A stretch of DNA of 64,000 bases from NCBI GenBank assembly GCA_021030905.1, contig JAGFMI010000008.1:1054001-1118000 (forward strand). Reading direction: 5' to 3'. A program made the position numbers and the translations under genes. The stretch comes from Pyrenula massariospora. Its lineage: Eukaryota > Ascomycota > Eurotiomycetes > Pyrenulales > Pyrenulaceae. The notes beneath the pieces were generated by a model. The model was not told the DNA's origin and made no database searches. It saw nothing but the letters and a program-made list of their open reading frames with translations. This document shows, in pieces, positions 48,314 to 60,855 of this stretch (the first letter of the stretch is position 1; the number at the start of each line of letters is the position of its first letter).

Positions 48314-49966
48314 CTTCCGATCAGTCCTAGCCTAGCTATTGATAGGCCCCAGTCGATGCGAGCTCGCCCGCATTTGTCGGGTAAGCCTCGCTCTCCCACT
48401 ATTAGACTTGATCCGACGATTTGTACAATATGGCTGAATTTGATCTCCATTGACTGGGTGTCTGATCCGGAAAGCAGAGCTTAGTGGGCAAAAACATTGT
48501 CTCAAAGACGAAGCTTAGTGTTTAGTGGAGAGGCGCTAGTCATGGTGTCCGAGAGCTAGGAAGACATAAGACATGGTCGTCGCCGATGGCCCTTTGCTTA
48601 CATATTGACCGAAAGTCTTAGCACATTGTGACTCTCAGAGTCTTCGAAAGCGCCTTGAATATTGGGTGCAATTTCGTGGAGAACTTGCCGAGGGCGGAAT
48701 TCCACAAGGCTGGGGGGCGAGAGGCGGTTCTCAAGGCTAGCTCTCCCAAAAGGTCATGGCGCCTCCAATAGGCAGCTGGCGGGCGCCAACGCTAACAATC
48801 ACATCCGCTACGACTTGTGGTAAGATACCTAGCCTCGTCTCGACATTTCTCAACATCCGCAGAGCTAGACTCGCAGCAACAAAATGCTTGTAAGTTCCTA
48901 AACGTATGTCTGACACAAGAGTCAAAATCAGTCCGATAATGATTTCTCCATCCTTGACGAAGTTTGCTCTGAAAACCCTCCTCTCTACAGGGGATTTCCT
49001 AGGGTCTTAGCTTTTTACTACTTTTCCGAGCATTTATAGGCGCTTTAGAGCTGCTCTCTACGCTGCGACAAAGCGTGCGCATACTCCTCGCATTCTTGAA
49101 TGAGTTTGAACGAGGAAGTGGCAGGGATATGTACTAATCCCACCACGTCATCCTCATCAGGCGGACGGAAGAAGCGTATGCGGTAAGGAAAAGGCTTGGT
49201 CGGGTTGAGGAGACTTTGTGGGAGATGCTGGCTGTGGTCGATGAAATTGACATCACGCTTGTGTGGTTCTTAAAGAGGCGGTCTTACGATATGCTGTAGG
49301 CAGTGAAAGAAACCGCACGGGATAGTCTACGAACTTGTGAAGTCCAGCGAGATTTCTGACTAGACGGATCCGTTGCTTGCCCATAGTCACACGTGGCTGA
49401 CTAGGTGTGGACCTGATTTGAGCCTTTGCGGTAACATGACTAGGCGAAGGGTATAAGATTTAACTGAAGGTACTTTTTATTATGCGGTATGCTAAACGAT
49501 ACCAAACCTGTGATACCTGGCTGATGAGCACGGATACCTACTTTAAACTCACGCTATAGGGACATTAGGGCTATAAGGACAGTAGGGTCGTAGGGCTTGA
49601 TAGAGTATGGAAATGTAGAGCGCTCGCTGATCGAGGCTCGACTGAAGTGCTATGGGCTTCACTTGTGCACGCTGTCGGATTCTGCATGTTGAAGCTTGGC
49701 AGTGGCGCACATGGCAACTGCTAGGACCGGTAGTGATGTCTTTTGAAGGGATTTTCGCTATATAATCAGGCTTTTGCAATCGTGAGACCACCTAAGAGTC
49801 AGGGCTTGGTAAGAGAGCGCACTTGAACTGTATAGGTTGTTGCCGGGACAAAGTCTGGGCCTATTTCACCATGTCGCGGATCCTGAAACAGATTATGGAT
49901 TAGATGAATGCTTATTGATACAGCCTTCAAAATCCTTTCGTGTACGAATAATGGCAGATCTCGTAC
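48314..49966. other. Gene-poor stretch
   Basis: 1.65 kb between the HET gene and the AAA ATPase gene. No coding, RNA or repeat feature could be supported. Confidence 0.45.
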
Positions 49967-52916
49967 CTAGTAATTCCCAGTCATACGATTCCTTTTCGCT
50001 TCGTCCATGTTTCGATTCAAACCATTCATATACTCCTTGAAATCCTTATGCCGTTCCATCGCCTTCGAGAAATGGATCTCATTTACGTATAACGGGGTTG
50101 ACCGGCAATTGCAACTCGCCTCTCTATCGTGAATGCAGCCGATGTAGCCATCAGCCGGGGATCTCGATGTCAAATGATCCTCTTCCTCGTTTTCGAGCTT
50201 TGCGAGATTTATAGCGTTGCGGAAGACTGCGAAACTTTATTACTAAACTCGAATTTGTGATCTTCTTTGGATCCAATGCCATCCCAAACTCTCCGACGTC
50301 TTTCACGGAAAGGGAAAATCGTAAATTAAAAGAATAAACAATGAAAAGATTAAAGTAGCACGTTGCCTGGTGAAGACTTTTGATTCATGCAAACAGATAA
50401 GAGAGAATACTTACTATTACGGACCTCACGTCCATTTAAGCGCGTCTCATCACTGCGCATTACCTTTCGTGCCTTCGGAAGAACTTCGATCTTGTGGAAT
50501 TTCTTGTACATGTCGAAAAATTTGTCCCAGATTTGATTTCGTACCTCCATCGTGACTTCTGGATATCGGACAGGAGTTACTCTGCTGATAAAGGAGTCGT
50601 CAATCTTGCCCGGCCGGTTAGTCGTCTGGAACGTGGCTTTGATGTCAGCTCAAAGACTCTAGGCAACACTTTTTATCAACACGTACCAGAAACAAAACTC
50701 CGGCATAGTATTCCATCATTCTCAAAAACACTAACTTTATTGTCAGTAAGTCTCTCCTTTATTACATTGTTGCCTACAAACCTGTGGTGAGGGAGTTGGT
50801 CATGGACCCGCCTGTTTGACGTTTTTCAAGGAAGATGTCGGCTTCGTCAATGAGCAATATCGCACCCCATTTAGCGGCTAAGAAGAACCAGTTTTGCAAC
50901 TTGTCTTCACTGCCGAGGTAGGAGATATTGGAAGGCGTCAATGAGATTAATGGCCGTCGAGTGTCATTCGCAACGCATTCAGCGGTAAGAGTCTTGCCAG
51001 AGCCAGGCGGTCCATACAGGAAGAAGACCTGACCTTCACCTTTCCGAGAAATAAAGTCTGCCTGAAATGAGAACTGATTTAGTTCTTTTAAGAGTATTGT
51101 TCGCAAGATCTCCTTATCATGAGGATCATTTAGGACGAGAGACTCGTCAAGCTGCTTCTCTGGGTTCCATGGAGGGGCTTCGCTAATGAACTCTACCCGA
51201 AACCTCACCCACCTCTTGCTTGACAGTGAAAGTCCACCAATTCGAGGCGAAAGGAGGAGAATCCCGTCGGGTAACAGTTTATCAAGCTGTTTCGTGTCTC
51301 TGGTATTGATGCCATGGTAATCTCGAAAACGCCGATATCCATTTCCGTCTAAGGGCTCTCCAAGTTTCAGGCCGGACTCAATACCTAGGTCTTCTTCACC
51401 CTCGAATTGGAGATCGTAGGTATCACCCGCGAAGCGATGAGGACTTTTCCAAGAACCCGGGTAGACATTCAATTTGTAATTGTACTCGGCTGGATCGATA
51501 ATAACCTGTCCTTCGGAACGTGAATGCGGACGCTTGTAACTCCTAAAGGCATATTCGTCTTTTATAATGCCAAGGAACTTCTTTCCCCTTGTCTCCAGAT
51601 GTTGCCTAGTCTTTCCGCTATCAATGCCATCGTAGTAGGCACTAGGAATTATCGGTAGAGACATCACAGGCCGGTCTCCGTCAAAACGGTCAATGCTTGT
51701 AAGCACACTTTGCCTTTTCAGATGGCTACCAGCATGTTCTAAATACCAAGCCTGGACTTTGCAGATAATTCCAAAATCTTTTGATTCGTTTCCGGTTTTT
51801 TCAATTTTCCGTCCTGTATCCGCCCTGACTATGACAAGTGCTACGACTTCTTCGCCTCTGATAATGTAAGCCAAACTTCCGGGTTTGTAGATGAACCAGA
51901 GATCTTCAAAAGCGACCCGAGGCTCTGGTAGCTGAAGCTTTCGAAGGATCGGTACGACATGACGGTAGTAATGTGATTTCAAAAGCCTTAAGAGGACGGC
52001 AACCTCGGCTGCAGTCTCCTCGTCCCATTGCTTAACGGATATATCATCTACGCGACCAAAGTTAGAATTCGGCTCTGTAGAGCTAGAATCTAAATCGTGC
52101 TCATCAATGGCGATGGGCGCTCGATTTTTAGTATTCTCGTTTCCAGGAGTCTCTGCAAAATTCTTATACATTGCCTTCAGCTCTGAGTAATACTGCATCA
52201 ACCCTGTGAAACATGTTTTCGAATTCACGTAAAAGTGTGTAAGACCTAATTCCCACAGGCTTGGATTGTAATCAATCACAGACTCAAGAACCGCTGATAG
52301 TCTTTTCGACAAGACTTTAATGTACTGGTCATATGTTTGTTCCAGTCGTATCTGACCACCGATGTCGAGATTGACTGATTTCTTCCACCAGTTTGTGGCC
52401 AGATTTCCCTCTCTCTCTTGTAAATCATTTGATTTCACCCAGACACCAACTGTCAGTATGGCTTCCTTGCTATCTGTGCTACTATCCGTCGTGGACAGAC
52501 CAAAATCCACGCCGGAATATGGCCGGTCGGTGTAGAAGTCTTTTTCTGCTTTGTCGAGGCGGACCACGTACAGGGTATCCACCTGAGGCTGGTGGATGTT
52601 CTCTTGTTGAAATGAGGCTATCGTAGAATCAGCGATAGACTCGCCGTCCTGAGATGTAATGGATGGAGGGCATTCGGAGTCTTTTGTTGAGGTAATGTCG
52701 GCGCAGGGTGGTAATCTATCTTGTCCGCCGTGACTCATGCCCAATTCTGGCTTGATCATAGGAAGCTGCAAATCAGTAGGAGCCAAATCAGGTTGAGCTG
52801 CCCTGCCCTGCGTTGTATGGGTGGCAAGCTCTTCCAAGAGCTTATCAGCATCACAGCCGCTCCATTATACGCAAAGTCATCAGGTTCTACATACCTTCAC
52901 AATCATTTCCAGTCAT
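49967..52916 (-). CDS. AAA+ ATPase with DUF7025-type N-terminal region
   Basis: Core exons 52830-50782, 50730-50687, 50625-50415 and 50226-49967 join in frame. A 22-nt first exon (52916-52895, MTGNDCE) is tentative, since it needs an AAG acceptor; the total would be 861 residues. The N-terminal 500 residues resemble the DUF7025 region of fungal AAA proteins (for example LWFIYKPGSLAYI and DGILLLSPRIGGLSL). The AAA core has Walker A GPPGSGKT near residue 610 and Walker B LLIDEAD. The next exons supply VFLRMMEYYAGVLFLTTNRPG (sensor 1 Asn) and the end of the arginine-finger region in FISRVTPVRYPEV. The family is widely expanded in filamentous fungi; its function is unknown, with remodelling of protein complexes inferred. 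It lies between a HET gene and a HeLo-like gene on the same strand. Confidence 0.88.
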
Positions 52917-53843
52917 TTTGTTTGAACTAGGCTGTAGAGGTAATTCGTGTGCCTTGCATGTATTTGGTTCTCTTTTGGAAGGAAAATGATTCGATAGAAC
53001 TGACACTTTGTCCTGCACTTGCAGTAAATTCAAAAGCGATTGAGCGGGGAGAGAAAAAGTAGGAGTCCGCTCTCATTTATCAGCCTTGCGATAAGCCTCC
53101 ATGCTCAGCCTCAAAGACTTCTGTACCTTATGTACATCCTCTGAGGGGCTACCATTGCAGCAAATGCACTGCGCTCGCATGCCGCCCATGTTCGAACCAT
53201 GATGCTGTCCAGCTGCAGAATCCCGACACCACCAGTCAGATGAGCTATAGCAGACAAGGATCGTACATATATGGGAAAGAGTCCCCAATCAATGAGCGAT
53301 GGCACGGCCCAGGGTCAGCATCTGCAGACTTGCGGCCAATCGGTCTTGTGGCAAGACAAAAGGCCAATTCTAGAACGTTGCTTGTCTAGGTTAGAGAGAA
53401 GCATAAATCTGTCCAACAATAGATAGGGCTACTGCTTCGAAAATTAACGTAGATAAGGGCGAAGTTAGACACAGGACGATGACATTATTCGGATATGAAC
53501 ATAAAAGCTAGTTAGTTTAGGTATCTTGCCCAAGAGCACCACCTTGAATCAAGTTTAGATGTCCAAGTCACGGGCCGTTTTTAGAGGTCGAAATCCTTGC
53601 ATCTTACAAATCCAAGGGGGCCCTCGCATGCTCCGGCGCAAAGCGTCACTTTGGATTTATGAGGACTACGGCCTAGTAATACGAAGTAAGGTCGAAGCAA
53701 ACACAGAGTCGCCGTTGGTGAGTTTTCGAGCATTGTAGATGTGGATGAACTCCGGCTACCCGTCGGATGCCACTGTAAAGGAGATTTTCTCAGCGAGCCT
53801 ACTACATTAATAGTCAGCCTTACGAAATAAATTAAGGTCGATA
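52917..53843. other. Intergenic region
   Basis: 0.93 kb between the AAA ATPase gene and the HeLo-like gene. Open frames at 53073-53305 overlap each other in different frames and show no family similarity. Confidence 0.5.
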
Positions 53844-54607
53844 CTACAGCCTAAGATGCAAGCTGCTGAAGAGATTCTCCTGAATGGCGCCTCGGTCGAC
53901 CGCATCCAAGAGCTCGAAGGTGTCGTCATGAAGTAGAAAGTTATTCTGGCCACGCCCAATGAAGACACTCTTCAGTGCAGAGATTGAACCATCTGACCAT
54001 CGACTCACGTCCTTTAAGGAAGTCAAGAAGTGTTGGTAAATCTCAGTCGTTTGATGATCTGCACTAAGAGCTTCCATGCCTCCAATCACCAGAGTGATAC
54101 ACTCTCTTGTGGTGGCAATCTGGGACATCAAGAAGACGAGGAGATCTATTTCGCTCTCAAGCGACTCGTTTCCATAAGATTGTAGACCCGGATTCTTCAA
54201 AGTCGAGGGAATCGTAGCCTTCTTTCCTGAAGTGACAAGAAAGTCGTTCGTTTGATGAAGAAGCGAGCGTATCATATCTCCAAATTGCTGCAATGCTGAT
54301 CTAGCCGACACCCAGTCGAACATATAGATCAACTTTGGCTGCTTGGCACAACTGAAGATCGCAGCGGTGACGAGATCTGGAGTCTCATCGCTAGGATCCA
54401 GTGGAGTCTCAATGAATAAGAAGGGGGTACGTGAACTCCACCACTGCAGGCAGAGAGTCAGCGGAAACGCTCCGAGCCGTACGTAAGGAATAAGAAAGAG
54501 AGCAGAGCAACACAGAAAGCAGAACCTCTTTGATACATATACAACGGCCAGTCTCAAAGGAAGAAGCGTTTCCTGATAGGATTGAGAGGATATGCTCTAG
54601 ATTTATC

Positions 54608-54658
<51 letters not shown>

Positions 54659-55429
54659 GAGATCACTCACAGTAGCTACCTGTTCACAGATCCTTGCATC
54701 GATGCGGGTGTGAAATGCCTTATAAGTGAATAGTCTGACACGGTTCATGAGATCCAAGGGTTGCACTAACTCAAGAGAAGGGGCAAGAGCTTTTTCAAGC
54801 GACGCAGATTGCTGTAGCCCTGCACCGGATTCCTGCCATGCAGTACGCAAGTCACTGTCGCGCAGAATTGAGCTCTTCAAAGTATCCATTTCACTCTTAA
54901 ATGTTTCAATGTCCAGATTCTCTTTCCCTTTCGGTATGAGATTCCCATAAAAAGAGAGCTTTCTAAGGCAGTCGACCATCAAATGAAGTTCCTCAACAAA
55001 ATGTCGCAATGTCTTGTCGTCAGCACTCTTCCATTTTATCTTTGCACCAAATTTTCGGAGCCTGTTTCTGGAGGCTTCAATGGCTCGACGGAAGGATGGT
55101 CCATCTGATGAGGTGACAGGCACAGAATTGTCATATTTGTTCAATATCTTCAGCAAGATGAACGTTGCGTTAAGCTGCCTTTGCAGTACGTCGCGAACAA
55201 GAGTTTCCCGAGGTTCATCAAAGACCGTAGTCGAGTCATTGTCACTTTTATCAAGACCGTATGTTTTGCCCCAATCCTCAAAGTACGCCGCTGCGCACTC
55301 AGTACGCAATTGCAGAACTTGGCGTTCATCGACACTATCTTTTAGAAGGCCAGAAACCACTGCGCAGAAATCGACAATACCTCTCCAAGCTATTGCTACT
55401 CCGATGACTCCAAGTGCCAACTCTGCCAT
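53844..55429 (-). CDS. HeLo-like N-terminal domain protein with NACHT-like remnant
   Basis: Exons 55429-54671 and 54572-53844, joined over a 98-nt GTGAGT..ATCAG intron, give 495 residues. The N-terminus (MAELALGVIGVAIAWRGIVD, later FEDWGKTYGL) has the pattern of fungal HeLo domains: a hydrophobic first helix and the Trp-Gly segment after a Leu/Arg-rich helix. HeLo domains form membrane-permeabilising helical bundles in HET-S-type regulated cell death. The second exon contains a segment (FLFIETPLDPSDETPDLVTAAIF, then LIYMFDWVSARSALQQFGDMIRSLLHQ) that resembles the part of NACHT STAND proteins after the P-loop, but no P-loop is visible. The C-terminus stops early. It may be a degenerate STAND gene. 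A 39-nt segment in exon 2 with GT..AG ends could be a further optional intron. Confidence 0.65.
54608..54657. repeat. ATT/AAT trinucleotide microsatellite, about 16 units
   Basis: An uninterrupted run of ATA/AAT triplets about 50 bases long lies inside the intron of the HeLo-like gene. Read on the gene strand without splicing it would encode a run of Tyr followed by a stop. Confidence 0.95.
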
Positions 55430-56208
55430 CAAGAGTCTAGAACTGCATGACAGTACCGCCTCTGCTTATCTAAGTAGGGCCGAGACGAAAGCTTCTAACT
55501 GTTGAAGAATCCTCGACGATGGCGCGCTACTTTCAGACTTCTCAAAGCTTGAAATCGGAGAGGAATCTCCCATGTGTGGCTTCTTGGCTAGCCTCTCTGA
55601 GCGACCGCCTCGTGCAAGGCTCCAGCACATGAAGCGAGGACGGCCTGCTTCTGGACCCCAATTTAAAGACGCTGTGGAACTAAATGCTCTCTAATCACCT
55701 CTTGTAGCTCCTCTATTAGTAGTTGAGTCTGAATGGAAGAACATGTAGTTGCCCAAATTTCGATGCCTTCACGGGTTTGACCGAAGTGTCCTGTCTAGTC
55801 CCCGAACGTGAATATAATATGAACGAATTTAGATGCCGTATCCTGTGCTCTGGAGTGAGAGCTGTGTCGAGTTTGATCAGGATTGTCAAAAGTAGATATG
55901 CAGACTCAAGTCATGTTAAGTTTCGCGTCCTGTGGGCGTGACAGCTCCACCAGTCTAACCGAATTCGTCCTATTTATGATACCTGACGGCGGACGACACA
56001 GACCGGAAGACACAGTGAGGGTGGCAAATCTTGGGCGAATGCGATAGTTCTGCGGTTGTCCAGCATTGAGAGAAGTGCTGAAATAAAAGTCCTAGATAGA
56101 AACATTGCTCCCACCTGGAGCGAGTCTCGGTCTTTGTGGGATTTATAGCTCCGAAACTCAGCAGCTACGTCAGATCCCACAATCACCTCTTACATCACGA
56201 ATCTGACC
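55430..56208. other. Intergenic region
   Basis: 0.78 kb with the promoter of the HeLo-like gene and the 3' flank of the next gene. No gene was recognised. Confidence 0.5.
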
Positions 56209-57805
56209 TTATCCTGATCCTTCATCTGGCACTGACACTCCGAGCCCTTCAGCAGGTGGTTGCCTTTGCCCTTGTCCATTGCCCTTCGCACCCCAATTTC
56301 CCGGTGTAACAACACTCCAACTATGCCCCGGCGGCCTTAAATCCTTCCTCCGTCCGCCTTGATTTAAATGCCGATTTTCCGTCTCTAGGTACGACACCAT
56401 GCGCTCTGCTTCGGCGAGTTTCTGTCGCATGTATTCGATTTCGTCCCTAGCACGTAAGATCTGCGCTTCGCGCTTTTCTTTGGCGGTTTCGCCGCGGCGG
56501 CGAGGGGCAGGAGAGGGTGGAGTGGGTAACGAGGAAGTAGCCGTGGGAGGATTTGGATGAGATAGTGTCTGCGGGTGTTGCATCTGGGCGTGTATAGAGG
56601 TGTTCCTGTCGCTGGTGCTGTTGGTGACGTCGGGAGGTTTATTGATAGGGAAGAGTTGGGGTTGCGATGCTGAAGGGGTTCCGGGTGTTACGACGTGAGA
56701 GTCCGGATTGTTGTCGTTGAAATTTGGTGTGATACCATTGTCATCGTCAGTTTGGTCGACTCCAATAGCCTGTTCGATATGTGCGCGGGCAGAATCATGG
56801 CTAGTGGATTCAGAGAGTGTGGCATCGGTCGGTTTTCTTCGTTTGTATTGCGTGCCCGGTGCCGGGCCTTTTGGTTTTTGCGGGCGTGATGGCCTTTCCA
56901 AGCTGTGGAAAGATCAACATACTGATTCTGAGGTTATAGCAATGGCAGGACACTTACGCCTGCGGATCATTCAGCTCCAACCACCGTCTCCTCTTACTCC
57001 CCTTTCTCGGCGGCGGCGCTCTCTCTTCATACGTTTTATGACACGGGACATGCTTATAGCCCACTTCAAGATTTTGTTTCGCTGCCGAAAACTTAACAGC
57101 AATGTATCCCTTACAGTCATATACAGGCTTCATAGCCCTCTTGCCCTTACTCCTTCCAGTTCCTGCATTCGCCGTCCTCATCCGGTTCCACAGAGAGTCG
57201 TTGCAATAGAACGAAAATCTGCTTGCACGATCCTCTTTGCTCACCCATTCATTGTTATAGGTATATTTGAAACGATCGATTTTGGCAATTGACTCGACAC
57301 AGGCGCGAGCTATAGCGCGTTGTTTGATCTTCATCTCCTTCTTGCCATCGTCGTCTCCGTCACGCCATGAGAGCGCATTCAAAACACTGATGCCTGTCTT
57401 GCCTGAGAAAGTCGCCCATTGGGCCTCGAGCTGCGTTCTATCCGCCCGTAGGTGGTCCTTATTGATTAGGAAGGCAGCGTCGATCCCGAAACGGAATTCG
57501 AGGGTAGTGTGTTCGGCAGAGAGGTTAGGGTCAGGATTCCGTAGATAATTTTGTAGCTTTCTCTCAAGGTCTTCTAAATTTTCGCAGTCGTAAGGGACGG
57601 TTTTGCCGTGTGGGTCGTTGGGTGCACGACCTTTGGCCCTTGTCGACGGTGCGCTCCATATCTCTGCTGGGTCGTTGCTTGCGAATGGGTTAACTGGTGT
57701 CGATTCTGCAGGAGTAGAAGAGACAGTTCGTGGCGTGTCAGGAATGTTGTGATTGTTGGAGGCGTTGGCGAGAGCTTGCTGGATGGCTGGATCGTCGAGG
57801 CTCAT
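56209..57805 (-). CDS. Uncharacterised protein with putative zinc-binding domain and coiled coil
   Basis: Exons 57805-56958 and 56902-56209, joined over a 55-nt GTAAGT..CCACAG intron, give 513 residues. The start is the ATG of MSLDDPAIQQ. Residues about 80-270 form a compact domain with conserved-looking Cys and His: FSFYCNDSLW, YDCKGYIAVKFS and GYKHVPCH (Cys, Cys, His, His). This could be a WRKY-GCM1/FLYWCH-like zinc site, and it ends in a basic stretch (APPPRKGSKRRR). The second exon is disordered and Pro/Ser/Asn-rich, with a coiled coil (AKEKREAQILRARDEIEYM, then KLAEAERMVSYLE) near residues 420-460. I recall uncharacterised fungal proteins ending this domain with HxTYEERAPPP; a DNA-binding role is only inferred. 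Confidence 0.7.
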
Positions 57806-58130
57806 GATAGATGGAGATTTTGGGGGTTGCTTATAGGAGTGCAAAATGCTTCTATTTGAGCTTTGCGAGTTCCTATGCCCCGTACTAGAAAAGTCCGTGT
57901 GCTAAGTACTGCCAAGACCTGTCCGGACTAGGCTGTTTTAGGGGCATATTCACCAGCACCAGCCCCGGCTGGTCATTGCTTTAATCCTTTACTGTGATCG
58001 CACCAGAAAAGGGTCCATGATTGCAAGATACGTGTCTCCCTCATCTCCTCGACGCTCATATTGTCGAGTCGATCTTGCTCTGTCTAGTGGTCGTCTATAT
58101 CTTTACCCCCTTTGCTATCTATCTCGTCTA
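57806..58130. other. Short intergenic region
   Basis: 325 bp between the start of the putative zinc-binding gene and the stop of the GH92 gene, both on the minus strand. No other feature was seen. Confidence 0.5.
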
Positions 58131-60855
58131 TTACATGCTACCCCAAGGCAACGTCCTCCCCAGATCTAACGGTATAGCCCCCCTTCCACTCACTTTACCT
58201 CTCCTCTTGACTACTGCACTACTTGTTCCATTACTCGTCGAGAGACTTGGTGGAATGTCCACGTCCGCCGTTCCCCAACTACTCTCATTTCGTCCGAGGT
58301 AAAGCACGAGCTCCTTTCCCTCGGTGAAGAAGCTATGATCGATCCAGTTCTTTGTGTATGGGACACCGTTCAGAGTCGCATTCTGAATGTAAATGCTTTG
58401 ATAAGAGGGGTCGAAGCCGACGTTCCGAATCGTAGCGGTGCGGTTGGTTGCCGGCGAGGTAACACTAACGGATTGGAAGAATGGTGGCATGATCAGGTAC
58501 ACCTGCTAAATTGTCAGCTCGAGCTAGGCACTAGGACAGACAACAATTCACATCTTGTCCAGGATTGGGAAAGAGTCCCATCATGGCGAAGGCCACGAAG
58601 CTCCCCATCGCGCCAGAGTCGTCATTCCCAGGAAGACCGTCTGGGGTTGGGCTGAAAAATGCTGGGATATAGCTGTGTGCCCTTGCTGCACTCTTACCAG
58701 GGCGACCTGCATAGTGATATTGGAACACTGTCAAGAAAGCGGGCTCATTGCCGATGTAAGTGATGTTTTGATCGTGAAGATAGTCTAGACGCTTGACAAA
58801 GGCGTCTCGACCCCCGAAAAGGCTAACGAGGTGAGCCATGTCATGAGGGACAAAGAATGAGTATTCCCAGATGCTCGACTCGAAGGTTTCTTGACCAGTG
58901 TTTTGCAGTGAGCAGGCCACACCACTAGTATCGATATTGCTGCAAATTAGCGGGTCCTGGTGGCCCCAGGTCTGGTTGAGGTATTTGGGTTGGAAGAACC
59001 CGACAAAGCCGGTATCAGTCCCGTTGCTAAACGACGTTTGATCTGCTCGGAAAAGATTCGCCCAATTTTCTGATCGATCTTGGTATTTCTCGACATCAGC
59101 CTGTCTTCCGCCAAGTCTTGCTGCTAGTTCCGAGATGACGAAGTCATTATAACTGTATTCGAGCGTTCGTGAAATACTTCTCGTCATGGTCCCGAACCCC
59201 TTGTAATCATAGTCTTCCACTGGAATATATCCAAGATTTTTCCAACTGTCAAGTCCGCCCCTTCCCTCGCTAGCCCAGCTATATGGTTCCACTTCTGCGT
59301 CTTGGACGACAGCTGTGTATCCGTCTTCCCAGTCGATACCATCGCTGATACCTTTAAGGTATGCGTCAACAAGCACGTTATCGGCGTTTGATCCACCCTG
59401 AGTAAGACCCTTGCACAAAGCATCCCGACAATCTGGAAGCCACCCCAGATGCTGCTGTGTGTCGATGAGAGATTGGATCATCTTTGCTACAGATGCAGGA
59501 TCTAATACTGTGAGAAACGGAATCTGAGAACGGAACGAATCCCACAGGCTCACTCTGTCAGTGTGCTCTTCAATGTTTGGTTCGGATGCTTACCAATAGA
59601 AAGAATCAAAGTATGGCTTGTCGCTTTGCCAAAGCGGGTTCTCGCCTGTGTAGTCCTGGGGGTTTATCATCGTTCGATAAATTCCCGAATAGAAGTTGGT
59701 GACGAATGATTGGTCAACACCAGTGCTGTCAATTGTAATGGGGCTTATCTTCGTCCTCCACGCGTCAACAACGGTCTGTCGGATACCGTCGAAATCGTAG
59801 TCGGGAACTTCCTTTTCCGCACTCGAGCAGGCTTGGTCACTGCTAATGAAGCTGGTTCCAACACGCGCAAAGATCGTATTATTGGCGGTAGTTGGCGCAT
59901 TGAATCGAACGAAGCTTCCGCCGGGAAGAGGATAGCCATTGATGCTTCGAGAAATAGTTAAGTTTTTAGGATCAGTGTTGGCCCGACTGTTCACAAAGAT
60001 GCCTGTGTCGCGCACATCAGCGCCCTGGAAATCGGCGCAGAAGTATAAGACATAGTTTCCTTCTCCCCAGCTTGGCAAAAAGCGGCCACTCCCAGTGATC
60101 CTTCCAGTCCCGTCGTCTACGGACGCCGTTGCGTTGTCTTGACGCGAGTCTGAAAGATCTGTGAGATCCATCAAGATCAAAGGGCTTAAGGGTACCGAGT
60201 CATTTCCAGAACCAGAGCCAGATGCAGGGAACTTAAAACGATAGAGGGAGGTGTGCTGGGATGCTGTCATGTCCACGGTAATATCACTTGCTAATGTAAT
60301 GGCGAAATATCCAGGGGTCGCTATCACTGAGCCATTGACGTAATCAATCTTTCGTTGCTTTTTAGGGTAAACACATCCGTCGATATCATCACCTGGGCAC
60401 CCAGTGTAAGGAAACAAAGCAAAGTTGCCCAGAGATGCGGTCTGCCTCCAGGATTAGTTTGATCTTAGAAAAGATAGCAAGCGCTTACAGCGCCAGTCCC
60501 GCTATCGTGCATCCCACTGAATCCCGTGATCTTGCTTCCATCGAGAGCAAAGCCGCCTTGATTATTCTCGCTGTCTGTATCCGCGACGGGCTTGGCCATA
60601 CCTAGAATCGTTGAGCTCTGACCGGTCGTTATCTTACCATTAGCTTACCATAGGGAAGAGAGACACCAGCGAAGACATTGCCTGCATAGTATTGGTGATG
60701 AAGCCGTAATCAATGAAGCCAATTCTGCACTAACCTCCATTTACGGTACCAATGAGAGGGTTGACATATTGTAGAGGATCATAAGTAGAATTCGTGGCAT
60801 TCTGAGAGAGAGCATTTTCCAGGCAAAGAAAGATTATAAATAGAAGCCACGCCAT
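58131..60855 (-). CDS. Secreted GH92 alpha-1,2-mannosidase
   Basis: Six exons (60855-60735, 60681-60649, 60601-60489, 60441-59594, 59548-58552, 58502-58131) total 2,484 nt, or 827 residues. The start MAWLLFIIFLCL is a signal peptide. The N-terminal beta-sandwich has the family marker YVNPLIGTVNGGNVFAG, then LPYGMAKPVADTDSENNQGG and ITGFSGMHDSGTGA. The catalytic (alpha/alpha)6 domain has FYCLWDSFRSQIPFL (assembled by the fourth splice), EYSYNDFVISELA, WEYSFFVPHDMAHL, GNEPAFLTVFQYHY, LPGNDDSGAMGSFVAF and NPGQDVYLIMPP. GH92 enzymes are calcium-dependent inverting exo-mannosidases that trim alpha-1,2-mannose from mannoproteins or N-glycans. Many N-x-S/T sites fit a secreted glycoprotein. Exon 2 is only 33 nt. 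Confidence 0.95.

Noticed and set aside
53560-53630. Possible tRNA B-box (GGTCGAAATCC)
   Set aside because: No matching A-box or cloverleaf could be drawn around it.
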